Origin: Ilyomonas sp965247435
GTDB lineage: Bacteria > Bacteroidota > Bacteroidia > Chitinophagales > Chitinophagaceae
DNA length: 64,000 bases
NCBI GenBank assembly: GCA_965247435.1
Contig: OZ252019.1
Span: forward strand, 310,001 to 374,000
Reading direction: 5' to 3'
Positions 8,389-18,030 of this stretch are shown here, in pieces. A model generated the notes under the pieces. The model was not told the DNA's origin, did no database searches, and was given only the letters and a program-made list of their open reading frames with translations. The position numbers were made by a program, and so were the translations under genes. Positions within the stretch are counted from its first letter, which is position 1, and every line of letters starts with the position of its first letter.

Positions 8389-9696
8389 ATGAAGGTAAGA
8401 ACATTACAGAAAGATAAGGTCAACATCATTACGCTGGGTTGCAGTAAAAACCTCGTGGACAGTGAAGTGCTCAGTGGTCAGTTGAAAGCCAATGCCATTG
8501 ACGTGCTGCACGAAAACACAAAGCTGGACCATAATATTGTGGTGGTAAATACCTGCGGCTTTATTGATAAAGCCAAGGATGAAAGTATAGAAACCATCCT
8601 TAACCAGGTAGAGCTGAAGCGCCGCGGAAGGCTGGAAAAAGTATATGTAACCGGTTGCCTCAGCGAGCGCTATCGCAACGACCTTGAAGCTGAAATACCG
8701 GAAGTGGACGCTTGGTTCGGTACGTTTGAACTGCCGCTTTTACTAAAACAACTCAACGCGGATTATAAAAAAGAACTGCTGGGCGAACGTCTGCTAAGTA
8801 CGCCAAAGCATTATGCGTACTTAAAAATCAGCGAAGGCTGCAACCGCACCTGCGCCTTTTGCGCCATCCCGCTTATGCGCGGGCAACACATCAGCAAAAC
8901 TATTGAAGACATTATAAAAGAAACGGAGCATTTGGTGCGTGGCGGCGTAAAGGAAATAATGCTGATCGCGCAGGAGCTTACGTATTATGGCCTGGATATT
9001 TATAAAAAAAGGATGCTGGCCGAGCTGGTGGGCCGCATTGCCGATGTGCCGGGTGTAGAATGGCTGCGGTTGCACTATGCATATCCTAATAAATTTCCGC
9101 TGGAAGTGCTGGATGTAATGCGCGAAAGAGACAACGTTTGCAACTACCTTGATATGCCGCTGCAGCACGCCAGCGACAATATGCTGCGGCTGATGCGCAG
9201 GCAGAGTACGCGTGCTGAAATAGAAGATACCATTGCGGCCATCCGCGACAGGAACCCGGATATATGCCTGCGCACTACGTTGATTGCCGGCTTTCCCGGA
9301 GAAACGGAAAGGGATGTGGAGGATGTAAAAGACTTTTTGCAACAGCAGCGTTTTGACCGCGTTGGCATATTTACCTACAGCCACGAAGAAGGTACCGGTG
9401 CTTACGCGATGGAAGATGCGATTCCTGCCGAAGAAAAGCAGCGCCGCGCCCAGGAAATAATGGAAGTGCAGCAGGAGATAAGCTGCGAAAAGAACCGGGA
9501 GAAAATAGGGCATACCTATAAAGTAATCGTAGATAAAAAGGAAGCCGGCCGGTATATTGGCAGAACTGAATTTGATAGTGTGGAAGTAGATAATGAGGTC
9601 GTAATTCAGTCCCAGAAAAGATTGCAGCCGGGCGATTTTGTGCAGGTGGAAATTACAAAGGCGTACGATTACGATTTAGAAGGCATCGTTGTATAA
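8389..9696 (+). CDS. rimO: Ribosomal protein S12 methylthiotransferase RimO
   Basis: 435 residues, the usual RimO length. It is a radical-SAM enzyme that adds a methylthio group to a conserved aspartate of ribosomal protein S12. The N-terminal UPF0004 domain shows ITLGCSKNLVDSEVL and VVNTCGFIDKAKDES. The radical-SAM cluster is CNRTCAFC (C151, C155, C158), followed by PLMRGQHISK. The C-terminal TRAM domain (VDKKEAGRYIGRTEFDS to the end) is complete. The SKNLVDSE motif separates RimO from the related tRNA enzyme MiaB. Confidence 0.96.
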   Translation: MKVRTLQKDKVNIITLGCSKNLVDSEVLSGQLKANAIDVLHENTKLDHNIVVVNTCGFIDKAKDESIETILNQVELKRRGRLEKVYVTGCLSERYRNDLEAEIPEVDAWFGTFELPLLLKQLNADYKKELLGERLLSTPKHYAYLKISEGCNRTCAFCAIPLMRGQHISKTIEDIIKETEHLVRGGVKEIMLIAQELTYYGLDIYKKRMLAELVGRIADVPGVEWLRLHYAYPNKFPLEVLDVMRERDNVCNYLDMPLQHASDNMLRLMRRQSTRAEIEDTIAAIRDRNPDICLRTTLIAGFPGETERDVEDVKDFLQQQRFDRVGIFTYSHEEGTGAYAMEDAIPAEEKQRRAQEIMEVQQEISCEKNREKIGHTYKVIVDKKEAGRYIGRTEFDSVEVDNEVVIQSQKRLQPGDFVQVEITKAYDYDLEGIVV

Positions 9697-9837
9697 AAAA
9701 CAGCTCCTCTAAATAAGTAAACACAAAGGATGCTGCGTATATACATTGCCGGGTTATGTTTCGTCTGTAATAAGCGCCCTTTTATTCTGTTTGCGTTCCG
9801 AAAATTTGTGCAATTCGTGGTTGCATAATTTGTGTGC

Positions 9838-9845
9838 TATTTTTG
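9838..9845 (+). promoter_or_regulatory. Probable -7 promoter element for bshC
   Basis: TATTTTTG is an exact match to the Bacteroidota -7 consensus TAnnTTTG and sits 19 bases before the bshC ATG at 9865. The upstream sequence is rich in TTG and TTTG, but none lies at exactly the preferred spacing. Confidence 0.45.
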
Positions 9846-9864
9846 CAAATACTAACTTATAGTA

Positions 9865-11457
9865 ATGGATTGTACTTACTTACCTTACCGGCAGACGGGC
9901 TATTATTCAAAACTTATCACCGATTATTTAGAACAGAAAGAAAGCTTACAATCACTCTACGTGCACCAAGTTTCTATGGATGGTATAAAGGCTGCAATAG
10001 AGCAGCGGCAGGCTTTTCTGCAAAACAGGCAGGCACTTGTGCATGTGCTGCAGCAACAATATAAAGACGTATCTGTAGCGCCGGCCGTTCAGCAAAATAT
10101 TCAATCGCTTTTACAACCCAATACCTTCACTGTTACTACGGCGCACCAGCCGGTTATTTTTACCGGGCCGCTTTATTTTGTGTACAAAATTCTGCATGTG
10201 GTAAAGCTTGCAGAAGGCCTTCAAAGGCAATTGCCTGATTACCGTTTTGTGCCCGTTTTTTATATGGGCAGCGAAGATGCAGACTTAGAAGAATTGGGGA
10301 CGATTTATGTGGAGGGAAAGCAATACCAGTGGAAGACCAAACAAACCGGGGCTGTTGGCAGGATGAAGGTGGACAAAGCATTTATTGCACTGATGGAGGA
10401 ATTAAGCGGCCAAATAAGTGTGGAAGAACACGGAGCAGCAATCATTGATTTGTTCCGGCGATGTTACCGGTTAAACACCACTATTCAGCAGGCGACTTTG
10501 GAAGTGGTGAATGCATTGCTTGGAAGTTATGGCGTGGTTGTTTTAATTCCGGATAATGCAGCACTTAAAGGGTTGTTTGCGCCGGTAATCAAAAAAGAAT
10601 TAACCGAACAATTTTCGCATAAAGCAGTAGAAGAAACGAGTAAAAAACTTTCGCAGCAATACAAGGTGCAGGCCGGCGGCAGGGAGATCAATTTGTTTTA
10701 TTTAACGGATGATAAAAGGGAGCGGATAGAAAAACAAGGCGATGGTTTTGTTGTGCAGGGCATCAATAAATCTTTCACTGCAGCATCCTTGCTGGAAGAA
10801 TTGACAACCAATCCCGAACGCTTTAGTCCGAATGTGATCTTGCGGGGTGCTTTACAGGAAACTATTTTGCCCAATATCGCTTTCATCGGCGGCGGCGGCG
10901 AGCTGGCGTACTGGCTGGAACTAAAGCGTGTATTTGCTGCCATTAATGTGCCGTACCCAATACTTATTTTACGCAATTCTTTTTTATTCATTACTAAAAA
11001 ACAAAAAGAAAGTATCAGCACATTCGGCTTTCAGTTAGCAGACCTCTTTAAACCTGCACAAACCTTAATCAATGATCTTGTGCAACACAACGCCGGCAAG
11101 CAATTAGCGCTTGCAGAGGAGATAACTTCCATCCAACATTTTTACAACGAAACACTGATACCTATTGTTGATAAAATAGACGCTACGCTACACGCGCATG
11201 TGCTTAACCTAAGCAGGCAGGCAGAGAAAAAACTAACGGCGCTTGAAAAGAAAATGTTACGCGCAGAGAAGAGAAAATACGAGGCGGAACAGCGGCAGAT
11301 TAATAAGCTGAAAGAAGCGCTTTTTCCGCATAAAAACCTCCAGGAAAGAGTAGAAAATGTATCGCTGTTTTACGCGCGGTATGGAAATGATTTTATCGAA
11401 AACATATACCGGCATTCGCTCACTTTAGAGCAGCAGTTTGCTGTTGCGCAGCTATAG
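9865..11457 (+). CDS. bshC: Putative cysteine ligase BshC (bacillithiol biosynthesis)
   Basis: 530 residues, as expected for BshC, which adds cysteine to glucosaminyl-malate to form bacillithiol, the low-molecular-weight thiol of Firmicutes and many Bacteroidota. Recognised stretches are TVTTAHQPVIFTGPLYFVYK near the N-terminus, PVFYMGSEDADLEE, PNVILRGALQETILPNIAFI and GGGGELAYWLELK. The C-terminal charged helix (about 420-490) forms the coiled coil seen in the family. Its 3' end overlaps the convergent purE by six bases. bshA and bshB are not in the window. Confidence 0.95.
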   Translation: MDCTYLPYRQTGYYSKLITDYLEQKESLQSLYVHQVSMDGIKAAIEQRQAFLQNRQALVHVLQQQYKDVSVAPAVQQNIQSLLQPNTFTVTTAHQPVIFTGPLYFVYKILHVVKLAEGLQRQLPDYRFVPVFYMGSEDADLEELGTIYVEGKQYQWKTKQTGAVGRMKVDKAFIALMEELSGQISVEEHGAAIIDLFRRCYRLNTTIQQATLEVVNALLGSYGVVVLIPDNAALKGLFAPVIKKELTEQFSHKAVEETSKKLSQQYKVQAGGREINLFYLTDDKRERIEKQGDGFVVQGINKSFTAASLLEELTTNPERFSPNVILRGALQETILPNIAFIGGGGELAYWLELKRVFAAINVPYPILILRNSFLFITKKQKESISTFGFQLADLFKPAQTLINDLVQHNAGKQLALAEEITSIQHFYNETLIPIVDKIDATLHAHVLNLSRQAEKKLTALEKKMLRAEKRKYEAEQRQINKLKEALFPHKNLQERVENVSLFYARYGNDFIENIYRHSLTLEQQFAVAQL

Positions 11458-11961
11458 GTTCTGATCAAAATTATTCGGAAAATCCGTACTTAATTTTTTC
11501 ACTTTTTCTCCTACACCTGTAATTAATTCTTCCTTATATTGTTTCAATGCATTGGCTACCGCTTCATCGCTGGTGGCTATTATTTGCGCAGCTAAAATGC
11601 CTGCATTCTTTGCTGCATTCAGCGCTACCGTGGCAACCGGCACGCCGTTCGGCATTTGCAAAATAGACAAAACAGAATCCCAGCCATCAATAGAATTAGA
11701 AGATTTTATAGGTACGCCGATCACCGGCAGAATAGTGATAGCTGCCACCATGCCGGGTAAATGCGCCGCGCCACCGGCACCGGCTATAATTACCTTCAAC
11801 CCGCGCGCCGCGGCCGTTGTAGCATACTCCACCATCCGCAGCGGCGTACGGTGTGCAGATACCACTGTTAGTTCAAAATCAATATTAAATTGTTTAAGTA
11901 TTGTGGCTGCGTCCTGCATGATATTTAAATCGCTGTCGCTGCCCATGATGATGCCAACCAT
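11452..11961 (-). CDS. purE: N5-carboxyaminoimidazole ribonucleotide mutase PurE
   Basis: 169 residues. PurE converts N5-CAIR to CAIR in purine synthesis. Key motifs are GSDSDLNIMQDAA at the N-terminus, VVSAHRTPLRM with the catalytic histidine, and GAGGAAHLPGMVA, plus GVPIKSSNSIDGWDSVLSIL. This is the class I (mutase) form, which needs PurK; purK is present at 29.0 kb rather than adjacent. The gene converges on bshC with a six-base overlap. The 294 bases upstream to hutH hold nothing I recognise. Confidence 0.96.
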   Translation of the reverse strand: MVGIIMGSDSDLNIMQDAATILKQFNIDFELTVVSAHRTPLRMVEYATTAAARGLKVIIAGAGGAAHLPGMVAAITILPVIGVPIKSSNSIDGWDSVLSILQMPNGVPVATVALNAAKNAGILAAQIIATSDEAVANALKQYKEELITGVGEKVKKLSTDFPNNFDQNL

Positions 11962-12255
11962 AGTTATTGTTGATTGTTAATGGTTAATTGCGTTATTGAA
12001 TAGTGCGCTTACATTTATAATGATTTATCCGCTGCAAGAATAAGTGTTACATAGTGCTGTATAACAACAATTTCTCAGCGCAAACTCCTGTCACTCTTCT
12101 TCTCTGCGGTAGCATACGCTTACAGATTTTCTAATCAAACCATTACAGCTAAACCAGCTTATGAAACTGCTGGTTACAAAGGTAATTACGTTCTGAAGAA
12201 TGGATTATAAGACTTTATAACCATAACCTGCAGAGATTAAGGATGCCAGCTTTCT

Positions 12256-13755
12256 TCAGCTTTTGTTAGGGTTAGGATAATGTCTTACAAACTCAATGGT
12301 CTTAATCATATCATCGTGCAGCACACGGTCGCATTCGTTGAAGCTTACGTGTTGCCGGTAACTATCCATTAATTTTTCGATTACCGCAGAACTTTTCAAA
12401 GGCCTTCTGAAATCCAATGCCTGTGCGGCACTCATCAGTTCAATAACTAACACTTTCTCTACATTGTTCACTACGCGCAGGCATTTTACCGCAGCGTTGG
12501 CGCCCATGCTCACATGGTCTTCCTGGTTGTTTGACGAAGAAATAGAATCAACAGACGAAGGCGTGCACAATTGCTTGTTTTCACTTACAATACCGGCGGC
12601 GGTATATTGCGGAATCATAAAGCCCGAATTCAATCCCGCTTCTTTTACGAGGAAAAGCGGCAGGCCGCGCTGCCCGCTTATCAACTGGTAAATGCGGCGC
12701 TCGCTGATGTTTGCCAGCTCACTCATGGCAATGCACAGAAAATCCAGGTGCAGCGCCAGGGGCTGCCCGTGAAAATTGCCGCCGCTTAGCACCAAATCTT
12801 CATCCGGGAAAATATTCGGGTTATCCGTTACCGAATTGATCTCGGTAAGAAACACATTCAGCACTGTATTAAATACATCTTTTGTGGTCCCATGCACCTG
12901 CGGCACACACCGGAAAGAATAAGGGTCCTGCACCTGTTGCTTGGTTTGCTTACTGATTTCGCTGCCGCTTAAATATTCAGTAATAATGGCTGCTGTTTGT
13001 ACTTGTCCTTTGTGTGGCCGGATAGCATGAATCGCCGGATGCAAGGGCGCTTGGATACAATCAAACGCATCGTACGACATGGCGCAGATCAGGTCGGCCA
13101 TCGCAATTAAGTGCGCTGCTTTTGTCAAACAGTACATGCCGTAAGCGCTCATAAACTGGGTGCCATTTATCAGCGCCAAACCTTCTTTGCTTTGCAGGGC
13201 AACAGGCTGCCAGTTGAACTTGGCAAATATCTCCTGCGTTTTGTATTTTATACCTTCATGCTTCACTTCTCCCAGTCCTATCAGCGGTAAACTTAAATGG
13301 CTTAATGGCGCTAAATCGCCGGAAGCGCCTAATGACCCTTGTGTGTAAATAACCGGCAGCACGTTATTGTTGTACATATCCGTTAACCGCTGCACGGTGG
13401 CCAGTTGTACGCCGCTGTAACCATAGCTTAATGATTTTATTTTCAGTACCAGCATCAGTCTTACAATATCCGCAGGCACTTCTTCGCCCAGCCCGCAGGC
13501 ATGCGACATAAGTAAATTGTACTGTAATTGCTGGATCGCTTCTTTATTTATCTGAACATTCTGCAGGTATCCAAAGCCGGTATTAATTCCGTATAGCAAC
13601 TCATTTCCGGCAGATAGGCGGTTATCTAAATAAGCCCGGCAATCATTTATTTTTTCTTCCGCCTCCGGCGTAAGGGAAACCGGCGTTTTGTTAGTGAGTA
13701 GTAACCGCACTTCTTCAAAACTCAGCCAGTCGCTGTTCATGGGCAGGTAAGTCAT
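12256..13755 (-). CDS. hutH: Histidine ammonia-lyase (aromatic amino-acid lyase family)
   Basis: 499 residues. The enzyme deaminates histidine to urocanate non-oxidatively, using an MIO cofactor formed from an Ala-Ser-Gly triad, seen here as GSLGASGDLAPLSH (A144-S145-G146). The N-terminal YGINTGFG loop and SHACGLGEE match histidine-specific members rather than the tyrosine lyases of flexirubin or aryl-polyene clusters. FRCVPQVHGTTKD and NPNIFPDE are also canonical. No hutU, hutI or hutG gene is nearby, so the downstream pathway is elsewhere or absent. Confidence 0.9.
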   Translation of the reverse strand: MTYLPMNSDWLSFEEVRLLLTNKTPVSLTPEAEEKINDCRAYLDNRLSAGNELLYGINTGFGYLQNVQINKEAIQQLQYNLLMSHACGLGEEVPADIVRLMLVLKIKSLSYGYSGVQLATVQRLTDMYNNNVLPVIYTQGSLGASGDLAPLSHLSLPLIGLGEVKHEGIKYKTQEIFAKFNWQPVALQSKEGLALINGTQFMSAYGMYCLTKAAHLIAMADLICAMSYDAFDCIQAPLHPAIHAIRPHKGQVQTAAIITEYLSGSEISKQTKQQVQDPYSFRCVPQVHGTTKDVFNTVLNVFLTEINSVTDNPNIFPDEDLVLSGGNFHGQPLALHLDFLCIAMSELANISERRIYQLISGQRGLPLFLVKEAGLNSGFMIPQYTAAGIVSENKQLCTPSSVDSISSSNNQEDHVSMGANAAVKCLRVVNNVEKVLVIELMSAAQALDFRRPLKSSAVIEKLMDSYRQHVSFNECDRVLHDDMIKTIEFVRHYPNPNKS

Positions 13756-13877
13756 CTGGATAAAAAATTATGGCAGCAGATAAATAGTAAAGCGGCAAAT
13801 CTAAGGGTTAACCTATAAAACAAAGACGCCGGCGGTTAAAGAAATAACGGCAACCTGTGGTTTCCGGTTATCTTTCA

Positions 13878-13908
13878 TTGCTTTGGTGCCATCATTGTTT
13901 TACTTTCG
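13878..13908 (+). promoter_or_regulatory. Probable promoter of the ClC channel gene
   Basis: TTG at 13878-13880 and TACTTTCG at 13901-13908 are separated by 20 bases, as expected for Bacteroidota -33 and -7 elements (TTTG and TAnnTTTG, one mismatch in each). The ATG follows at 13921. Confidence 0.45.
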
Positions 13909-13920
13909 GCCTTTTACACT

Positions 13921-15288
13921 ATGAAAATGTTGCACCGGCTACGTAGTACAAGTAAAGTTTTTTTCGACAGGATACGCAATGAAAGGCTGAAATATAATTT
14001 GCTCCAGGCATTGCCTTTCTGGATTGCGTCGCTGGCGGCCGGCCTTGTTGCTGTTTTATACGCCTGGCTTTTTTCGAAGTCGGAAGCGCTTTCTCATTTT
14101 ATACAGCATGCGAATGCCTGGTGGCTGCTCCTCGTAACGCCGGTATGTTTTATAATTGCCTATTTTTTAGTAGCGCGCTTTGCTGCTTATGCGCGTGGCA
14201 GTGGCATACCGCAGGTAATGGCAGCGCTGGAACTACCCGCCACAGCCGCCGATAGCAAAATGCAAAAATTAGTAGGCATACGGGTGATGATTATAAAAAT
14301 AGCATCCAGCCTGCTGATGGTCCTGGGCGGTGCGGCCATTGGCCGCGAAGGCCCAACCATACAAATTGCGAGCTCCGTATTTAAAAAGATAAACCAGTGG
14401 ATACCGGATAGCTGGCCAAAAGTTTCGAAGCGTACCATGATTATGACGGGCGCCGCGGCGGGTTTGGCGGCAGCTTTCAATACGCCGCTCGGTGGTATCG
14501 TATTTGCGGTGGAAGAGCTAACACGCACACACATCCGATATTACAGAACGGCCATTTTTTCTGCCGTTATCATAGCCGGATTAACGGCGCAGGGCTTATT
14601 GGGTTCTTACCTGTATCTTGGCTATCCGGATGTAAGCAACCTGAGCATTTATATTTTTAGCGGTGTATTGATGGTAGCGATCATCACCGGTTTGCTGGGC
14701 AGCCTTATGTGTACGCTTATCCTGCGCATCTTCCGGTGGAAACGGAAGTTTTCAAAACCGCAGCTATACCTGTATGTCACCGGCTGTGCTTTGGTGATGG
14801 CGCTTACGGCTTTGTTTAGTACACAAATATTAGGCTCAGGCAAAGATCTGATGAACACATTGCTATTTAGTGCCGATAAGCACCAGGCCTGGTATCTGCC
14901 CCTGTTACGCATAATTGGTCCGGTTGTATCTTTTACTGTCGGTGCCGCCGGCGGTATATTTGCGCCTGCTTTAAGCGCGGGCGCCAGCGTCGGCGGCCTG
15001 ATCGCACAATGGTTTCACCTATCAGCAACCGACAGCAACCTGCTGATACTTGCCGGCATGGTCGGCTTTCTTACCGGCGTTACCCGCACGCCATTTACTT
15101 CGGCCATATTAGTATTGGAAATGACCGACCGGCACAGTGTTATTTTTTACCTGATGCTTGCGGGCATGGTAGCGAGCCTTGTTTCTATTCTCGTAGATAA
15201 GCATTCTTTTTACGATCATTTAAAACATACCTACGCAGTTTCCCTGCAGGAAGAAGACAAGCTGGAAGCAACGGTAAAAGTTACTTAA
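13921..15288 (+). CDS. ClC-family chloride channel/antiporter
   Basis: 455 residues with about ten to twelve membrane segments. The three anion-path motifs are present: GSGIPQ (93-98), GREGPTIQ (141-148) with the gating glutamate E143, and GVTRTPFTSAILVLEMT near the C-terminus. The proton-side glutamate expected in exchangers may be one of the pair in VFAVEELTR. There are no C-terminal CBS domains. The ClC family moves chloride, sometimes coupled to protons or selective for fluoride; gating glutamate plus EE favours a proton-coupled exchanger. It stands alone. Confidence 0.9.
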   Translation: MKMLHRLRSTSKVFFDRIRNERLKYNLLQALPFWIASLAAGLVAVLYAWLFSKSEALSHFIQHANAWWLLLVTPVCFIIAYFLVARFAAYARGSGIPQVMAALELPATAADSKMQKLVGIRVMIIKIASSLLMVLGGAAIGREGPTIQIASSVFKKINQWIPDSWPKVSKRTMIMTGAAAGLAAAFNTPLGGIVFAVEELTRTHIRYYRTAIFSAVIIAGLTAQGLLGSYLYLGYPDVSNLSIYIFSGVLMVAIITGLLGSLMCTLILRIFRWKRKFSKPQLYLYVTGCALVMALTALFSTQILGSGKDLMNTLLFSADKHQAWYLPLLRIIGPVVSFTVGAAGGIFAPALSAGASVGGLIAQWFHLSATDSNLLILAGMVGFLTGVTRTPFTSAILVLEMTDRHSVIFYLMLAGMVASLVSILVDKHSFYDHLKHTYAVSLQEEDKLEATVKVT

Positions 15289-15447
15289 TAGTTGTTGATT
15301 ATTATTGATAAAACTGCTGTATTACAATAAGGATTCTATGGTAATTTTTGGCAACAGGCGCTATTAATCATGGTGGTTACAAACGGAGATTAGTAGCAGT
15401 TGCAACTTCGAAGCCGGTAAACGTATCGAAGGGAAAAGTAAGAATTG

Positions 15448-15518
15448 TTGCCCGACCAGGGTTCGAACCTAGACAATCAGATCCAGAATCTGAGATACTA
15501 CCATTATACTATCGGGCA
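15448..15518 (-). tRNA. tRNA-Gln (anticodon CUG)
   Basis: On the minus strand the acceptor arms TGCCCGA and TCGGGCA pair fully. The D-arm contains ATAATGGTAGTAT. The anticodon stem TCAGA/TCTGA holds the loop TTCTGGA with anticodon CTG, and the T-loop is GGTTCGAACCC. The length is 71 bases with discriminator A and no encoded CCA. It is flanked by about 160 and 100 bases without genes. Confidence 0.93.
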
Positions 15519-15622
15519 ATAAAGCGCAAATGTAATAGTGAATTATGAATTGGCAAATGTCAATTTAAAAATATTTTATCAGCAACTTAAAACTACTGAT
15601 AATAACCCGGCTTTCACAAAAC

Positions 15623-16933
15623 TTACTTATGTAATGCTGTTCTCACGCCAAGGCTTAATCCGTAGCTATTGATCTTTTGTTTAAATGGAACAGTTGCTTT
15701 TGTAAAGCTGTTCAGGCTGTACTGCAGGTGCGGCTCTGCAAACACTTCTATGGCACCAATTTTTTTTGAAGCACTCAGGCTAAGGTATAATGCAGCCCCG
15801 GTAACAGGCTTATAAGTATTTTTTACAATTAATGTAGCTGTAGCATCTGCATTTGGAATTTTGCCTTTGTACCAGCTACGGGCATTTATAACAACACCGG
15901 CTGTAACGCCGGCCCTTATTTTTTTGCCGGCTTCGTAGCTTATTAAAAGAGGGATGCCGATACTGTTGTATGTGCTTTGCTGATTTTGTGGCTGGTAAAG
16001 GATTTGCCTGAAAATGCTGGTATCTGCCGGGGCATTCACACTTATAAAACTATTTATAGTCTCCTGCTGGTAGGCAATTTTCTCCCGCGTTTGTGTAAAT
16101 TGCAAACCTGCCTTTAAGGTAATATTTTTTGTCAGCGGCAGGCCTGCCCTTACACCTGCGCCAACGCTTCGCAGCCCGGGCGCCGGTATTGGTTTTTCAA
16201 TTAATGCACCCGGACCAAAGGTGCTTTCTTGCGGTATATCGTACGTTTGTTTATCGCTATATGCACCGGCAGCAAAAAATTCAATTGTCCAGGGCAGCTT
16301 AATCTTTTTACTGCTATTTACTGTTGCTTTTGCAGTATCGGTTGAGGAAGCAGCTTTGTTCGTAATGTTTTTTAAAGGACCGTTTGCAGCTATGGGGTTT
16401 ACAATAACCATACTGTTACTATCGGCTTTCCCGCTGCTGTTAGTCTGTTGCTGCGCGCGCGCTGTATTTTCCTGGCTATTGACAATTGGTATTTTTTGCG
16501 TTGCAAATTTATTGTCTTTTAAATACTTACTCCCTGATGATTCGTTTGTTGAAGCAGGAAATCGGATTGTATTGTGATTAATATTACCAAAAGGTTCATT
16601 AGCTGTTTTGCTTGTTGCAACGGCATCTTTATCGTTCTGCGATTTGTGTAAGAGAGGAGCGGTTTTTAATTGCTGGTCTCTATCGGTTTTAGCAGGCAAA
16701 GAGCTTAAAGCAACTGTATTGCCGTTACCGGCAGGCTGTTCCTCAAACCACCAGGCAGTAATACCGGCAATTATAAAAACGGCAGCGATGGCATACCATT
16801 TCCACCAAAAAGCAACCCTGCGCTTTTTATCATCAGCAGGTTGTACCCGGTTCCACATATCAGCAGGCACCGGCGCTTCGTGATTGCCCAGTGTGTTTTT
16901 AAAAATATTATCGAGTTCGTTGTCTGTCATCAT
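15623..16933 (-). CDS. Anti-sigma-like membrane protein with a C-terminal beta-barrel domain
   Basis: 436 residues. A short N-terminal segment (MMTDNELDNIFKNTLGNHEAPVPADMWNRV) resembles those following ECF sigma genes in Bacteroidota. A single membrane segment follows at about residues 44-64. A long low-complexity Ser/Thr/Asn/Lys-rich linker leads to a C-terminal half (from about residue 215, KIKLPWTIEFFAAGAYSD) with alternating strands typical of small outer-membrane barrels. The start lies directly next to the sigma-factor stop (TAAATG), showing translational coupling. The likely role is membrane-bound partner or regulator of that sigma factor; how a barrel domain fits this topology is unclear. 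Confidence 0.7.
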   Translation of the reverse strand: MMTDNELDNIFKNTLGNHEAPVPADMWNRVQPADDKKRRVAFWWKWYAIAAVFIIAGITAWWFEEQPAGNGNTVALSSLPAKTDRDQQLKTAPLLHKSQNDKDAVATSKTANEPFGNINHNTIRFPASTNESSGSKYLKDNKFATQKIPIVNSQENTARAQQQTNSSGKADSNSMVIVNPIAANGPLKNITNKAASSTDTAKATVNSSKKIKLPWTIEFFAAGAYSDKQTYDIPQESTFGPGALIEKPIPAPGLRSVGAGVRAGLPLTKNITLKAGLQFTQTREKIAYQQETINSFISVNAPADTSIFRQILYQPQNQQSTYNSIGIPLLISYEAGKKIRAGVTAGVVINARSWYKGKIPNADATATLIVKNTYKPVTGAALYLSLSASKKIGAIEVFAEPHLQYSLNSFTKATVPFKQKINSYGLSLGVRTALHK

Positions 16934-17470
16934 TTATACCGCAATTTTTTCCATCATTATTATCTGTTGCTGCAACATTTTTCTTGCTTTTACCAATTGG
17001 CTGCGGCTGGTACTTGTTTGTATATTCAGCAGGTGTGCAATTTCTTCATGGTCGTAGCCTTCTATTACGTACAGGTTAAACACAATCCGGTAGCCTTCCG
17101 GCAGGTTGTTTAGCATTTTTAGCAACTGTTCGGCGTGTAAAGCAGCGTAAGCATTTGTTTCCACCTGTGCACCGGCAGTTGTATTGTCGTTTATTTCTGC
17201 GAAATGCAATTTCTTTTTCTGCAAGGCTTTCAATGCAGTATTTACAGTAATCCTGCGGAGCCAGCCTTCAAACGAGCCTTCAAATTTGAACTGGTGAATG
17301 TGGGCGAAGATTTTTATAAAGGCTTCCTGCAATATATCTTCGGCATCGTGGTGGTTGCCGGCATAGCGCAGGCATACGCCCATCATCTTACCCGCATACG
17401 CTTCAAAAAGCATTCGCTGGCAGTCTGCTTTCCCATCAATGCAGCCTTTAATTAATTCGTCTTCTGTCAC
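16934..17470 (-). CDS. ECF-type RNA polymerase sigma factor
   Basis: 178 residues, starting with GTG. Region 2: LFEAYAGKMMGVCLRYAGNHHDAEDILQEAFIKIF, the core-binding and -10 recognition domain. Region 4: LNNLPEGYRIVFNLYVIEGYDHEEIAHLLNIQTSTSRSQLVKARKML, the -35 binding helix-turn-helix. There is no region 1 or 3, so it is group 4. It is the first gene of a two-gene operon with the membrane protein immediately downstream, the usual sigma/anti-sigma order. Its target promoters cannot be inferred. Confidence 0.92.
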   Translation of the reverse strand: MTEDELIKGCIDGKADCQRMLFEAYAGKMMGVCLRYAGNHHDAEDILQEAFIKIFAHIHQFKFEGSFEGWLRRITVNTALKALQKKKLHFAEINDNTTAGAQVETNAYAALHAEQLLKMLNNLPEGYRIVFNLYVIEGYDHEEIAHLLNIQTSTSRSQLVKARKMLQQQIIMMEKIAV

Positions 17471-17677
17471 CCGAGCGATTTTCAGATATATATTTCAGCT
17501 ATTAGAGAGGCTGCAAAGCAATGCAATGCTGCCTCATCGAAAAATTTCTTCAAAAAAGATTGTATGAATGGCGAAAAGTATAGACAGCGACAAGGCAGCA
17601 AATTATTAGCGGCGCCTGTTTTGAGTTGGCGTGCGGATAAAAATTACTTATACAGGCGGTAAAACAAAGCGGTGCCC

Positions 17678-17766
17678 TTTTACAAATAATTACCTGCGTT
17701 ACACCAGGAAATATCATTTGATGGCGGGGACGCCATCAATAGCGCCGGAGCCACCGTTTAATGCGG
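17678..17766 (-). repeat. Dispersed 85-90-bp repeat, copy 1 (minus strand)
   Basis: Read on the minus strand this aligns over its whole length with 30198-30282 on the plus strand. Shared blocks are GGTGGCT/AGTGGCT, TTGATGGCGTCC, CGCCA and GTAATTATTTG. The centre is a perfect hairpin GATGGCG-TCCC-CGCCATC at 17720-17737. The tetraloop TCCN is shared with the REP hairpins around the RAYT gene. It lies in the otherwise empty 560-base gap upstream of the sigma gene; the rest of that gap shows no gene. Confidence 0.7.
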
Positions 17767-18030
17767 CAACACTATTAATAAACAGTAAAGCTGCCGTAGC
17801 TTGCGGAAGAAAACAGAACTGGCAAACAACGACCTTATACTTTTAAATAATTTTTTAATAAAGAGATAGTAATGATTTGATTAGCTGTACTATCCGAATG
17901 CTACTTCTATCAACAGGTTGATTTTCTGTAATTCATTAAATATTAAAACAATTAATTGCTTCCTGAATTTGCAAAGCTTTCATTTTACAATGAACAAATT
18001 GCTTTACTTGCTCATCCGGGCGATGCTTAT

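Noticed and set aside
8821..9513. Long minus-strand ORF of 230 codons opposite rimO
   Set aside because: It lies wholly inside a clearly conserved gene, has no recognisable family and shows the composition of an antisense shadow.
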